This document shows, one piece after another, positions 10,671 to 19,000 of a DNA stretch of 64,000 nucleotides (positions are counted from its first letter, which is position 1; each line of letters begins with the position of its first letter). The position numbers and the translations under genes were made by a program. The DNA lies in contig NZ_CP013438.1 of the NCBI RefSeq assembly GCF_001718795.1, positions 1,736,001 to 1,800,000 on the forward strand. Reading direction: 5' to 3'. Below the pieces are notes generated by a model. The model saw only the letters and a program-made list of their open reading frames with translations. It had not been told where the DNA came from and made no database searches. The stretch comes from Burkholderia latens. GTDB taxonomy: Bacteria > Pseudomonadota > Gammaproteobacteria > Burkholderiales > Burkholderiaceae.

Positions 10671-11274
10671 TCAGGCGAGGGGCTGGGCGCCTGGGCACGG
10701 CTCACCGCACCGCAGGGTTGCGCCCGTAATGGCCGACAGCAGCACTATCTGTACGAAGCCGGTGATCGGCACGTGGCAGGCAAAGATCCGGTCCATTACC
10801 CTGCCCAGCCCGTCGAGGCTGAACTGGGCGAATCTTTGCTCGTCGACCGTGATTCGTATCTCGAGCCCCTGTACAAATGCAGAAGCAGGCTTCCCGGGCA
10901 TCCAGCGGCGAACCCGCTTGGTCGACAAGGAGACCAGCGCGTCGAAGCGGCGCCCAGCGTCGGGAGCGGACATCGCGAAACGCGTGCACAAGCGCTTGAA
11001 CTGCGCGAGTCCGTCGTTGTTGAGCCGTATCGCCTGCGGGACCAGCCAAGACAGTAGATCCCACAGCTCTCCGTGACGAAAGGTCGGCGTTCGGCTCGGG
11101 CTCGGCGGCTGTGGTGTGGGCTTGCATTGTCGACGATTCAGATTTCGTTGTCGAACGGCTGATTCTGGCCGAACTCAGCCGGTCGCCGCTCTCCGACACG
11201 CGACCGGCGACTTCCCCAACCCGAATCGGTCTTTGGTTCTGGTCAACGGCGGACATTCGAATTGGGCTTCCCAA
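10671..11274 (-). pseudogene. tssF: tssF (T6SS baseplate) C-terminal remnant, frameshifted
   Basis: The frame open from 11174 to 10671 encodes a tail with ELWDLLSWL, RRWMPGKPASAFVQGLEIRI, TVDE and GRVMDRIFACHVPITGFVQ, closely resembling the C-terminus of TssF (compare VRWLPGKP and VRGIEVRLTVDE in other TssF proteins). The frame closes upstream at a TGA (11175-11177), while a TssF-like stretch (QRPIRVGEVAGRV) continues in another frame up to about 11270. Nearly all of the normal ~600 residues are missing. It is a truncated, frameshifted relic, not a working baseplate gene, and suggests the VgrG island recombined next to or within a T6SS locus. Confidence 0.68.
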
Positions 11275-11368
11275 ACCCGATGACCCGATGATTTGACAGG
11301 GCCGTCAGTGCGGGGGCGGTTTCGAAGTAATGATTGACACGCAAGGGCGAGACTTCGAATACCGATTG

Positions 11369-11941
11369 TTATTGATAGAGCTCTGTTACCAGAAAGAAGT
11401 GATGACCATACGAGCGTGCAGAAAATTCTGCCCCTTCGCGTCCCTGCTTCGTAGCTCGCTCGAGAGGCTTGTCCGCTTCGTCATAGACCAGGGTATAGAA
11501 GATGTTCGCTCCGGTCGCCCCCCCCGTGCCTCCCCAACTCCACTCGCCATATCTTGGTGACGGTCCTGGGAGATTGCGTGCAAGGTCCGAATAGTGAGCA
11601 CGCATCACTTGAAATCGGATCCAGTCTGGATTGATCCCAAATTGACGGGCGGCCATAAGCAGTCCGATGGCCATCAACGGTGCGGTGAACACCGAGAACA
11701 ACCTTCTCCATCGGCGAGCCAAAAGGATGGCGATGAATCCCCCGACGAAGATGCTTATCGCGACTAGAACAGGAATCGCCATCAAGGGAACAAGCAGAAT
11801 CCATAGACCAAACAACCGATCAAGCTGGTCACTAAAATAAATAATCGCAGCGGCGCCCAGCCAAACATAGAAGTGGCTTGCAGCAAACCATTCTCTTCCA
11901 TGCGCACGGGATCGGTTTTTTTCAACGGTCGTCTGCTTCAT
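11369..11941 (-). CDS. Hypothetical inner-membrane protein
   Basis: A 190-residue protein from ATG 11941; a TTG 45 bases upstream is an alternative start. Three hydrophobic segments occupy roughly residues 20-110 (FYVWLGAAAIIYFSDQL, LFGLWILLVPLMAIPVLVAI, FTAPLMAIGLLMAARQF), followed by a soluble tail of about 80 residues. I do not recognise the family. It lies on the same strand as and just upstream of the type VI island, so an orphan immunity protein against a membrane-active effector is one possibility, but nothing in the sequence proves it. Its GC content is lower than in the surrounding core genes. Confidence 0.6.
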   Translation of the reverse strand: MKQTTVEKNRSRAHGREWFAASHFYVWLGAAAIIYFSDQLDRLFGLWILLVPLMAIPVLVAISIFVGGFIAILLARRWRRLFSVFTAPLMAIGLLMAARQFGINPDWIRFQVMRAHYSDLARNLPGPSPRYGEWSWGGTGGATGANIFYTLVYDEADKPLERATKQGREGAEFSARSYGHHFFLVTELYQ

Positions 11942-12001
11942 TGACAAATGTGACGCTAACCGGCAGGTATGATGTAACGTAGCCAATCCGGGCCGCTACG
12001 C

Positions 12002-12049
12002 GCGATTGTCGACGATTCGTGGGTCAGTGTCCAACGTCCCTTCCTGGCC
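12002..12049 (+). repeat. Degenerate ~48-bp dispersed repeat, copy A
   Basis: Begins GCGATTGTCGACGATTC and ends GTCCCTTCCTGGCC. A second copy in the same orientation is at 14073-14119, about 80 percent identical by eye. Part of the core (ATTGTCGACGATTC) also occurs near 11127. The two long copies bracket the cupin fragment and the insertion sequence. The origin of the repeat is unknown to me. Confidence 0.6.
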
Positions 12050-12124
12050 GACGTCTGCCTTTCGGCGAGCGGCGGCACGCGACCCATCGGTGGCGTTCAG
12101 CTCCCTCCAAAGCAGACGTTGAAA

Positions 12125-12517
12125 TTAGTAGGGTTCACCGTTCTTGTGCTGGAAACCCCACTGGCCGTTTGAACCCATCACAGCAACGAGATCGTCCGTT
12201 GCATAGCTTACTGCGTCGCCAGATACCCTGCTGCCGACCTCGATGATCGTGGCATCGGCTGCCGAGTTGTTTTGTAGATGGTGCGCCATGCCATTCGCGC
12301 GAAACCCGGCGCACATTCCAGGTCGCATGAGGTAGCTTTCGTCACCGACGTAGAGGGTGACCTCGCCGCTGAGGACATACACCCACTCATCCTGTTTCGA
12401 GTGCCGATGGTGTAGAGCAGACACCGCGCCGGGGCTCAATGTCGTCAAGTTCACACCAAACTGCTCCAAACCGAAAGGATCGCCAAGAGGTTTCTTCTCC
12501 CGTCCTGGAGTTGACCC
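12125..12517 (-). pseudogene. Cupin-domain protein, N-terminus removed by the IS element
   Basis: About 130 codons encode a small cupin: metal-binding cupin motif 1 (SALHHRHSKQDEWVYVLSGE) and motif 2 (RPGMCAGFRANGMAHHLQN), ending KNGEPY. Related proteins have about 15-25 further residues before the equivalent of GREKKPLGDPFG; here the insertion sequence begins at that point. The only in-frame start (GTG at 12532) lies within the IS terminal repeat, so any product would have an artificial N-terminus. The beta-barrel is otherwise intact, so residual function is possible. Confidence 0.75.
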
Positions 12518-12536
12518 TGTAATCCCGGACACAGCG

Positions 12537-13424
12537 TCACACTAAGGTTGCTGAATCCATTGAGCGCCGGAACTCGCGAGGCGAGCGGTACTTCAGCGCG
12601 CTATGGGGATGCTTCTCGTTGTAATGCTCGAACGCGATGGCCAAGTTGCGTGCAGCAGTCGCTGCGTCCGGCTTTGGCATGAAGGCAACGTAGTCGCGCT
12701 TCATTGTCTTCACGAAGCTCTCGGCCATCCCGTTACTTTGCGGGCTGCACACCGGCGTGGTCAATGGCTTCAGGCCGATGGCCGCTGCAAACCGGCGTGT
12801 ATCGTCGGCCGTATAGCCCGAACCGTTGTCACTCAGCCACTCGATTTCGGACGGTGTATGCAGCTCGTTGCCAAACCGATTTTCCACTGCTGCCAGCATG
12901 ACGTCGCGCACGATGTCGCCGCTGTGACCTGCCGTCGTAGCCGCCCAGCTCATCGCTTCGCGGTCGCAGCAGTCAAGCGCGAATGTCACTCGAAGCGGCT
13001 CGCCGTTGTCGCAGCGGAACTCGAAGCCGTCCGAGCACCATCGCTGATTGCTGCGCGCGACGGCCACCTTGCCATCGTGCCGACGTTGCGGCCGAGGCGG
13101 GGCTGGACGCCGTTGCATCAGCAGACCGTGAGTGCGCATGATGCGATAGATGCGCTTCGCATTGAACGGCACCTGTCCGGCAGCAATGCGTTCATTGCGC
13201 AGCGAGCCCCACACCCGGCGATAGCCATAGCTGGGCAAATCGCCGACGACTCGGCGGATTTCCTCGACCACGCTCGCATCGTCCGTCTGCCGCGATTGAC
13301 GGCCATCGCGCCACGTCACCGGACGCGACAGTCGTGCCGATACGTTCGAGCGCGACACGCCGAGAACTTCACAAACCAGTTTCACTGGTCGTCCTCCGGC
13401 AGCGAGGGCGAGTGCGCTATCCAT
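12537..13424 (-). CDS. IS2-group transposase OrfB (DDE integrase catalytic subunit)
   Basis: A 295-residue catalytic subunit with the HTH_21-like segment ([16 protein letters not shown]) and an rve-type DDE core: [16 protein letters not shown] around the first Asp, [18 protein letters not shown] with the second Asp, and [20 protein letters not shown] with the Glu. It is expected to be produced as a fusion with OrfA by -1 frameshifting at the A7 run at its start. The stop lies 19 bases inside the left end of the element. Confidence 0.9.
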   Translation of the reverse strand: MDSALALAAGGRPVKLVCEVLGVSRSNVSARLSRPVTWRDGRQSRQTDDASVVEEIRRVVGDLPSYGYRRVWGSLRNERIAAGQVPFNAKRIYRIMRTHGLLMQRRPAPPRPQRRHDGKVAVARSNQRWCSDGFEFRCDNGEPLRVTFALDCCDREAMSWAATTAGHSGDIVRDVMLAAVENRFGNELHTPSEIEWLSDNGSGYTADDTRRFAAAIGLKPLTTPVCSPQSNGMAESFVKTMKRDYVAFMPKPDAATAARNLAIAFEHYNEKHPHSALKYRSPREFRRSMDSATLV

Positions 13425-13747
13425 TTTTTTGCTCGGCCATACTCGACTGCTTCGCGGAGAATCTCGTTCTCCATGGTCTTCTTGCCGAGCATCCGCTGCA
13501 GCTCACGAATCTGCTTGAGGGCATCGGCCAGCTCTGATGCAGGGACCACTTCCTCTCCAGCCTTGACCGCCGACAGACTCCCGTCCTGGTACAGCTTGCG
13601 CCAGTGGAACAGCTGGTTCGGGTTCACGCCGTGCTGGCGCGCAACCATCGAAACCGACTTCCCCGGTTCGAAACTCTCGCGAACCATCGCCAGCTTCTGC
13701 TCCGCCGTCCAGCGCCGCCGACGCTCCGGGCCCGTCAACACTTCCAT
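13382..13747 (-). CDS. IS2-group transposase OrfA (HTH protein)
   Basis: A 121-residue DNA-binding subunit: an HTH_8/IS3-type helix-turn-helix ([18 protein letters not shown], then [18 protein letters not shown]) and a C-terminal leucine-zipper-like coiled coil ([20 protein letters not shown]). I chose the ATG at 13747 ([13 protein letters not shown]) because AGGAAG precedes it; a GTG start 30 bases upstream is possible. It overlaps OrfB by 43 bases. Confidence 0.88.
   Translation of the reverse strand: MEVLTGPERRRRWTAEQKLAMVRESFEPGKSVSMVARQHGVNPNQLFHWRKLYQDGSLSAVKAGEEVVPASELADALKQIRELQRMLGKKTMENEILREAVEYGRAKKWIAHSPSLPEDDQ
13424..13430 (-). promoter_or_regulatory. A7 slippery site for -1 ribosomal frameshifting
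   Basis: On the minus strand the OrfA frame reads GCA AAA AAA TGG. The A AAA AAA heptamer is a classical -1 slippery sequence, and slipping back one base leads directly into ATG GAT AGC of OrfB, giving an OrfAB fusion as known for IS3-family elements. Confidence 0.75.
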
Positions 13748-13828
13748 CACTTCCTGCCTGGTGTTAGTCAAAAACACAGTCTTATGCCTACCCGCTAGTT
13801 TAAGTGAGAGGCTATGTCCGGTGTTTCA

Positions 13829-14307
13829 GGGGGCTGCTCCACGTCCCGTCATGCGCGAGGCAAACGGCTCAGGGTAGTTTGAAGGTTTCGTACGGGGTGC
13901 TGCATCGGCGGCGACCATGCAAGCTTGGGGCTGATCCATTTGCAATTCTCACTCCGTCAAAATAGGCAAAAGAGATTGTGGAAATGCATGACGGAGACGT
14001 CAATCTTGATTCGAACAATCAACCTATCTTCGATTGGTCGTGAACCCCAGTTGCTTTAGGCGCTTTTTTGCTGCGATTGTCAACGATGCTGGCATAGGGC
14101 CCAGTGTCCCTTCCTGGCCAAACTCGCTCGCCCCAGGCGGCGCGCCCCCAACCCGCACAGTCTGTCCCGAAGAAAGGTTCCCCGTCAGTTTATATTTCAG
14201 GAGCGCGCCGACGCCGGCGCTCAAACGAGCGCCGACGGATCCGTAGCGGTCGATTTTCCAAACACCTTGAAGTGACCACCGAAGTGACTCATGGGAGAGC
14301 GTCAGTC
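13829..14307. other. Intergenic region downstream of the IS, no gene supported
   Basis: About 480 bases with mixed composition and no convincing coding frame. It contains the second copy of the 48-bp repeat (14073-14119). The missing 5' end of the truncated cupin gene is not recognisable here, which suggests a deletion or rearrangement beside the insertion sequence. An open minus-strand frame at 14024-14224 runs through the repeat and is not supported as a gene. Confidence 0.5.
14073..14119 (+). repeat. Degenerate ~48-bp dispersed repeat, copy B
   Basis: Begins GCGATTGTCAACGATGC and ends GTGTCCCTTCCTGGCC, matching copy A at 12002-12049 in the same orientation with small differences in the middle. 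Confidence 0.6.
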
Positions 14308-14943
14308 ATGCAACCCGAACACGCTTCAAACCCCGCAACGCCCCACCACGCATCTACCGGCAGCGGCGCGCCCGCGCCGATTCCATCGATCGTACCGGCG
14401 CAAACCGCGCTGATCGTGATGCACTACCAGACCGACATTCTCGGTCTATTTCCGTCGGTCGCTCCCACCCTGCTCGCCAACACGCGCAAGCTGTGCGATG
14501 CAGCGCGGACCGGTGGCGTCCAGGTCTACTTCGCGAATTTGCACTTCAGCCCCGGCTACCCCGAAGTCAGCCCGCGCAACAAGAACGGCCAGGGCATCAA
14601 GCAGCTCGGCCTGTTCGTCAACGACGGCCCGTGCCCGGAGCTCGGCCGGCTGGATCACGAGCCGCTGATCGCCGCCCATCGCGCGAGCGTGTTCTGTCGC
14701 ACCGACCTGCAGCCGCGGCTCGTCGCGAAGGGTATCGATACGCTGATCCTGGTCGGGATCGCATCGACCGGCGTCGTGCTGTCATCCGTCGCGCATGCGA
14801 GCGACGCGGATTTCCGGTTGTTTACGGTAAAGGACTGCTGCTACGACCCCGACCAAGTGGTGCACGAACATCTGTTCGCGACGGCGTTCGAGACCCGCAC
14901 GACGGTGCTGTCGCTCGCCGATGCGTTGCAGCTGCTCGCATAG
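14308..14943 (+). CDS. Isochorismatase-like hydrolase lacking the catalytic cysteine
   Basis: A 211-residue protein of the isochorismatase/cysteine-hydrolase fold: ALIVMHYQTDILGLF holds the first acidic residue, and the conserved cis-peptide loop is LVGIASTGVVLSSVAHASDA. In nicotinamidase-like members this loop carries the nucleophilic Cys; here Gly occupies the place, as in the EntB/PhzD group and a family of uncharacterised hydrolases. The substrate cannot be named. The start at 14308 has GGAG about ten bases upstream; the long N-terminal extension to 14104 is rejected. It converges with the RNase T2 gene. Confidence 0.82.
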   Translation: MQPEHASNPATPHHASTGSGAPAPIPSIVPAQTALIVMHYQTDILGLFPSVAPTLLANTRKLCDAARTGGVQVYFANLHFSPGYPEVSPRNKNGQGIKQLGLFVNDGPCPELGRLDHEPLIAAHRASVFCRTDLQPRLVAKGIDTLILVGIASTGVVLSSVAHASDADFRLFTVKDCCYDPDQVVHEHLFATAFETRTTVLSLADALQLLA

Positions 14944-14969
14944 AAACGGGCAACGCCGACACACCGCGG

Positions 14970-14992
14970 CCGGCCGGTCCCCATCCGGCCGG
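14970..14992. terminator. Hairpin between convergent genes
   Basis: CCGGCCGG at 14970-14977 pairs with CCGGCCGG at 14985-14992 around a 7-base loop, midway between the stops of the isochorismatase-like gene and rnaseT2. There is no T-tract, so it may be a structure-only end or a processing site for both transcripts. Confidence 0.4.
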
Positions 14993-15027
14993 TGCATTCT
15001 CCGACACTGCGCGCGCAACGTCGCGCG

Positions 15028-15759
15028 TTACTTCGCGATGAACACGCCCGTCGTCGGACAGGTGCCTTGCGTATTGCCGTCCGTCACGAGCGACGCCGCA
15101 CTGGGGAACTGCGCGGTCGCGTTCGTCTTAACCGCGATCCACGCTTCGGTGAAGTAGCTGACGCCGTTCGTCTTCGTACACTTCAGCGACACCGCGCTGC
15201 GCGTACTGCTGCCGAACGCGCCTTCGAACGCGGACAGCAGCTGGTTGCGCGTCACCGTCTTGCCCGCATTCGCCTGCAGGAACGCATTGAACGACGTGTT
15301 GCCGAGCCGGCTGATCATCCCGGTCGCGTCGTTCCAGTACGCATCCGGCGACGCCGAATTCGAGCAGGTGCCGTGCTTGAACCACTCGTGCTTGTCGAGA
15401 CACGACGCGACGCCGGGCATATATGTCGACAGCGTGCTGCGCGTCGAGCTGCTGACCGGATAGGCGTCCATGCTGCACCACTGATGCGCGTTGTCGAGAT
15501 CGACGTCGCTTTGCGGCACGCCGCAATAGAACGGCTGGTTGCCATCGTAACGGTTCGGCCACAGGCCGTGCAACGACAGGCTCGTCGCCGCATACGTGCC
15601 GGCAAGGTTCGTACACTCCGGCGTGTCGTGCGATGCGCAAAAGCCGGGCTCCCACGAGGCAGCGAGCAACAAATAGTCGTAGCCGGTCTGCGCAACGGCG
15701 TGCAGCGAGGCGGATGCGACGGCGATTACGGCCGCGGCGCGGGCGAGCGTCTTGAGCAT
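15028..15759 (-). CDS. Secreted ribonuclease T2
   Basis: A 243-residue exported endoribonuclease. The signal peptide is MLKTLARAAAVIAVASASLH followed by AVAQ. Both family active-site motifs are present: CAS I as SLSLHGLWPNRY and CAS II as KHEWFKHGTCSN, giving the catalytic histidines. Several cysteines suggest disulfides in the periplasm or outside. Start at 15759 is preceded by GAGGAAA; upstream in-frame codons would extend past the signal peptide and are rejected. RNase T2 cleaves single-stranded RNA to 3'-phosphates via 2',3'-cyclic intermediates; here a scavenging role is likely. Confidence 0.93.
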   Translation of the reverse strand: MLKTLARAAAVIAVASASLHAVAQTGYDYLLLAASWEPGFCASHDTPECTNLAGTYAATSLSLHGLWPNRYDGNQPFYCGVPQSDVDLDNAHQWCSMDAYPVSSSTRSTLSTYMPGVASCLDKHEWFKHGTCSNSASPDAYWNDATGMISRLGNTSFNAFLQANAGKTVTRNQLLSAFEGAFGSSTRSAVSLKCTKTNGVSYFTEAWIAVKTNATAQFPSAASLVTDGNTQGTCPTTGVFIAK

Positions 15760-15963
15760 GGCGTTTCCTCGGAAAAGGCTTGCGGTCACGGGATGCGCCG
15801 CAAGATTATCGAATATCTGCCCACGATTGTTGCCGACGCAACGTGGCACGAATATGAAGGCTTACGGGCAATTTTCCGCAGCGCGGCATTCGTCATCGCC
15901 GCGCGCCGGCACGCAACAGCGACGCCGCGATGTCGCGCCGGGCCGCCGTCCGGGGCCGCGCGA

Positions 15964-17367
15964 TCATTTCGACGACGCCCCTTCCGATCCACCGGGCGAC
16001 AGCGCCGCGCTGTCCTGCTCGCGCCACGCGCGGCGCGACGCCACGATAGCCCGCACGGCCGAGCGCGCCACCTTCCACCACGCAAACGGCCGCGGATCGG
16101 CCAGCATGCTGAGCGCGCGCGCATAGTCCAGCGTGAGCCCGGGCGTCCACGCCATCGTCACCGCACGCTTGCGGATCTGCGCGGCGACCCACAACTCGGG
16201 CGAGAGCAGCAGCCGCACGAACGCGCCCCAGCCGGCCCGTTCGCCCTTGAGTCGCCATACCGCGCCGTCGAGCGCGGCTTCGAGCGCATTCGAGACGGTG
16301 CTCGAGCAGTTGCGGTGCGTGAGGTTGTACGTGACGTTCTGCCGATATGACGCCCAGAATGCCGCGAGCTTCGCCGGATCGTAGTTGCGAATCCGCACGC
16401 GCACGGTGGACGGGCACCACGTGCTCGACTCGGTCTCGTAGTCGGGCTGAAACAGGCCCGGCACGTCGTTTTCGCGCGTCGCGCGCAGGATCCGCGTAAA
16501 TTCGTCCGGAGAACGATCGATCTCGACGGCCGGGTACAGGCTGATGTATATGCCCTCCGGTGACTCCAGCGCCGCGTGGCCGGTGGAAATCACGCCGTTG
16601 ATGTCCACCGCCGCGATGTAACGGTCGATCACCGGATAGCGTTGCGCTTCGGCCTTCGACGTGCCGGTCGGCGTCCACACGTGCACGGTCAGCGCACGCT
16701 CATGGTCGGCCGGCGGGCCGTCCCATTCCGACTGCGTGAAGCGCGGGACGTCGGGCATCGCGTCGATGTCGGGCACGATCGACGGTGCCGGCGACGTGAC
16801 CAACGCCGGATTGCGCGTCAGCCGCCGCACGCGCGCCGCCAGGCTGAGCATGTGCATCCCGCCGAACGTCAGCAGCAGGCCAAGGCAGTACGGCACGGTC
16901 CCCGCATAGTGGGTCGGATACGGCTGATAGAAGAAGATCGCGAGCAGGATCTCGACGACGCCCCACGCGAATGCGACGTTCCAGCGGCGGTAACGCACCA
17001 TCCACGCAGACGTGCACTGCAGCAACCCGTCGACGAAGAACAGCGTGCCGAAGATCATCGACAGCAGGAAGTGGCCGTGATGATGGCCCGCGAACACGAG
17101 CGCGGCGGCAACCACGGCCGCGACGCCCTTCACGTAACGCAGGACGCGCTGGCCGCCGACGCCGCTGCCGGCCACCGCGAGCGTCGCGAGGCCCTCGATC
17201 AGGAACAGCCACGCGAACAGTTCGATCGGAAAATGCAGCGCACCGTCGAGCGCATCGACGAAGATGCCGACGCCCGCGGCGATCCACAGCCAGCCGAGCA
17301 CGGTCAGCCCGCGCCAGCGCGTTCGCAGATATTCGATGCCCAGCAACAGCAAGACCAGTCTTACCAT
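15964..17367 (-). CDS. HdeD/DUF308-like membrane protein with C-terminal cysteine-peptidase-like domain
   Basis: A 467-residue protein. Residues 1-185 contain about six hydrophobic helices in the HdeD/DUF308 pattern (LTVLGWLWIAAGVGIFVDAL, FLLSMIFGTLFFVDGLLQ). Residues ~210-467 form a soluble domain with GHAALESPEGIYISLYP and YNLTHRNCSSTVSNALEAAL; Cys near residue 352 together with the His of GHAAL resembles the Cys/His pair of NlpC/P60- or PPPDE-like papain-fold peptidases. HdeD relatives are linked to acid resistance. The combination suggests a membrane-tethered hydrolase, but activity and substrate are inference. Confidence 0.72.
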   Translation of the reverse strand: MVRLVLLLLGIEYLRTRWRGLTVLGWLWIAAGVGIFVDALDGALHFPIELFAWLFLIEGLATLAVAGSGVGGQRVLRYVKGVAAVVAAALVFAGHHHGHFLLSMIFGTLFFVDGLLQCTSAWMVRYRRWNVAFAWGVVEILLAIFFYQPYPTHYAGTVPYCLGLLLTFGGMHMLSLAARVRRLTRNPALVTSPAPSIVPDIDAMPDVPRFTQSEWDGPPADHERALTVHVWTPTGTSKAEAQRYPVIDRYIAAVDINGVISTGHAALESPEGIYISLYPAVEIDRSPDEFTRILRATRENDVPGLFQPDYETESSTWCPSTVRVRIRNYDPAKLAAFWASYRQNVTYNLTHRNCSSTVSNALEAALDGAVWRLKGERAGWGAFVRLLLSPELWVAAQIRKRAVTMAWTPGLTLDYARALSMLADPRPFAWWKVARSAVRAIVASRRAWREQDSAALSPGGSEGASSK

Positions 17368-17693
17368 GGCGCCCTCGTATCGTTTTCGGGATACGCGCTG
17401 GCCACGCGTCTCCTGTCGTGCCGACTGCGCATCGTGCGATGCGAAAGCCGGAAGGCGGGAATGCCGGCCGGCGCGTCATGCCTTCACATCGGCAATGGCG
17501 GCCGGCGCACGCCGCGTTCGCCGAATAATAAGATACGGTGGAGCCGGTTGAAAGCTCGGCGAAAACAACCCGGCCGAATCGGGACGCCCGGCATCAAGTT
17601 CGCCGTGATCCAGCCATTCCGGGAATGAAGGCCCCATTCACCCATGTCGCAACGCGGCGCCCGCGCGGCCCGCATCCCGAACGGAACACGAAC
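17368..17693. other. Divergent intergenic region
   Basis: About 325 bases between the DUF308 gene and the XRE regulator. An AT-rich patch near 17522-17535 (AATAATAAGATACGG) could carry promoter elements, but no clear -35/-10 pair or operator palindrome stands out. An in-frame ATG at 17625 could extend the XRE gene upstream into this region. Confidence 0.4.
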
Positions 17694-18251
17694 ATGTGCG
17701 CGTCACCGCTTCATACTCCGCCGCTCGGCCCGCAACTCAAGCGTTGGCGCACGCTGCATCGCATGAAGCAGAGTCACGCGGCCGAGTTGTTCGGCGTTGC
17801 GCAATCGACGATCTCGCGCTGGGAGGCCGGCATCCAGCAGATGTCCGCCGACGAGCGCGCGATGGCCGAACGGCTGCTTGCCGCGCGTCTCGATTCAGCG
17901 GGCGATCGCGCGCTCGCCCGGCTGATCGAGAGCAGCCCGTCACGCATGCATCTCGTATGCGATCTCACGCACCGTCTGCTCGCCAGTTCGCCATCGCGCG
18001 CCGCCGAGTTCTCGCGGCCGCTGGCGACGTTGCTCGGCACGTCGCTCTGGCGGTACGCGTCGCCGGAAATCGTCCGCATGGAAGCCGCGCTCGACCCGCT
18101 CGGCTGGCGCGATTGCGCGGGACCGCCGAGCGTCGAATTCGCGACCGGCGCCAATGCGTCGCGCATCGTGCCGATCCGCGGCAGCACTTGCCGCTGGACG
18201 CGGATGATGCTGTCGGACGGCTCCGCCGCGCGACTCGTCGAAACGCTGTAG
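17694..18251 (+). CDS. XRE-family helix-turn-helix regulator
   Basis: A 185-residue protein whose N-terminal third is a lambda-repressor-like HTH: GPQLKRWRTLHRMKQSHAAE, then FGVAQSTISRWEAGIQQM as recognition helix. The C-terminal part (residues ~85-185) is a sensor or dimer domain of no family I recognise. Start taken at ATG 17694; an in-frame ATG at 17625 would add 23 residues. It may control the divergent DUF308 gene or itself. Confidence 0.82.
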   Translation: MCASPLHTPPLGPQLKRWRTLHRMKQSHAAELFGVAQSTISRWEAGIQQMSADERAMAERLLAARLDSAGDRALARLIESSPSRMHLVCDLTHRLLASSPSRAAEFSRPLATLLGTSLWRYASPEIVRMEAALDPLGWRDCAGPPSVEFATGANASRIVPIRGSTCRWTRMMLSDGSAARLVETL

Positions 18252-18358
18252 CACATGCGCCAGTCGCCGGGCGCAAGCGCGACGCGCATATTTCATGCGT
18301 GGACGCATCGCATCGGCGCGGCGTACGCTTGAGTGCTCGATTCACGCCCTTCCCTGCC

Positions 18359-18940
18359 ATGAACCTCGATACGATTCACGCGCGGCTCGATTTCCTGCGC
18401 GACGCCGAACGCCTGAAAGACGTGCTTCGCAGTGGCCATACGTCGGCCGGGCGCGCTGAAAGCACGGCCGAACACAGCTGGCGGCTATGCCTGATGGCAC
18501 TCGTGTTTGCCGATGCGCTACCCGACGTCGACACGACGAAGCTGCTGAAGCTCTGCGTCGTGCACGATCTCGGCGAAGCGCTGCACGGCGACATCCCCGC
18601 GATCGAGCAGGCCGCGCATCCTGACAAGAGCACACACGAACGCGACGACCTGCAGACGCTGACAGCCGGACTCGATCGCGCGCTGCGCGACGAGATCGTC
18701 GCACTGTGGGACGAATATGAAGCGGCAGTCTCCCCGGAAGCACGCGCAGCGAAGGCACTCGACAAGCTGGAGACGATCATGCAGCACAACCAGGGGAGCA
18801 ATCCGCCGGATTTCGACTACGCGTTCAATCTCGGCTAAGGCCGGCGCTACACCGACGCGGCGCCGCTGTTCGGCGCGATCCGCGCGATCGTCGATGCGGA
18901 CACGCAACGCAGGATCGATACTCGCGACGACGGCGCGTAA
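18359..18940 (+). pseudogene. HD-domain hydrolase gene interrupted by in-frame TAA
   Basis: The first 159 codons give an HD-family metal-dependent hydrolase (TAEHSWRLCLMALVFADALP, LCVVHDLGEALHGDIPA), similar to YfbR-like nucleotidases. At 18836-18838 a TAA stops the frame after DYAFNLG, but the same frame continues as GRRYTDAAPLFGAIRAIVD and ends at a TAA at 18938-18940. Homologues usually read NLGYG at this point, so a Tyr codon (TAT/TAC) appears to have become TAA. The loss removes about 33 C-terminal residues; HD catalytic residues remain, so a shortened protein could still be partly active. Confidence 0.78.
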
Positions 18941-19000
18941 GCTCGCGGAGCCGGCCGCGCGGCACACGCGCCGCATTCGTACGAACGCCAGGCACGCAGC

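Larger units (their letters stand above)
12518..13828 (-). mobile_element. IS3-family (IS2 group) insertion sequence, about 1.3 kb
   Basis: Two overlapping transposase frames lie between imperfect terminal inverted repeats. The left end reads TGTAATCCCGGACACAGC from 12518, and the reverse complement of the right end reads TGAAACACCGGACATAGC from 13828; similarity continues through about 30 bases. The flanks (GACCC before, GGGGG after) do not form a convincing target duplication. Size and layout fit IS2-group elements, and transposase motifs are intact, so the element may still be active. It truncates the cupin gene on its left side. Confidence 0.88.

Noticed and set aside
12518..12532. GTG start of the cupin gene.
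   Set aside because: It falls inside the IS terminal repeat, so it cannot be the original start.
14024..14224. A 66-residue minus-strand frame.
   Set aside because: It runs through the 48-bp repeat, with no ribosome site and no related protein recognised.
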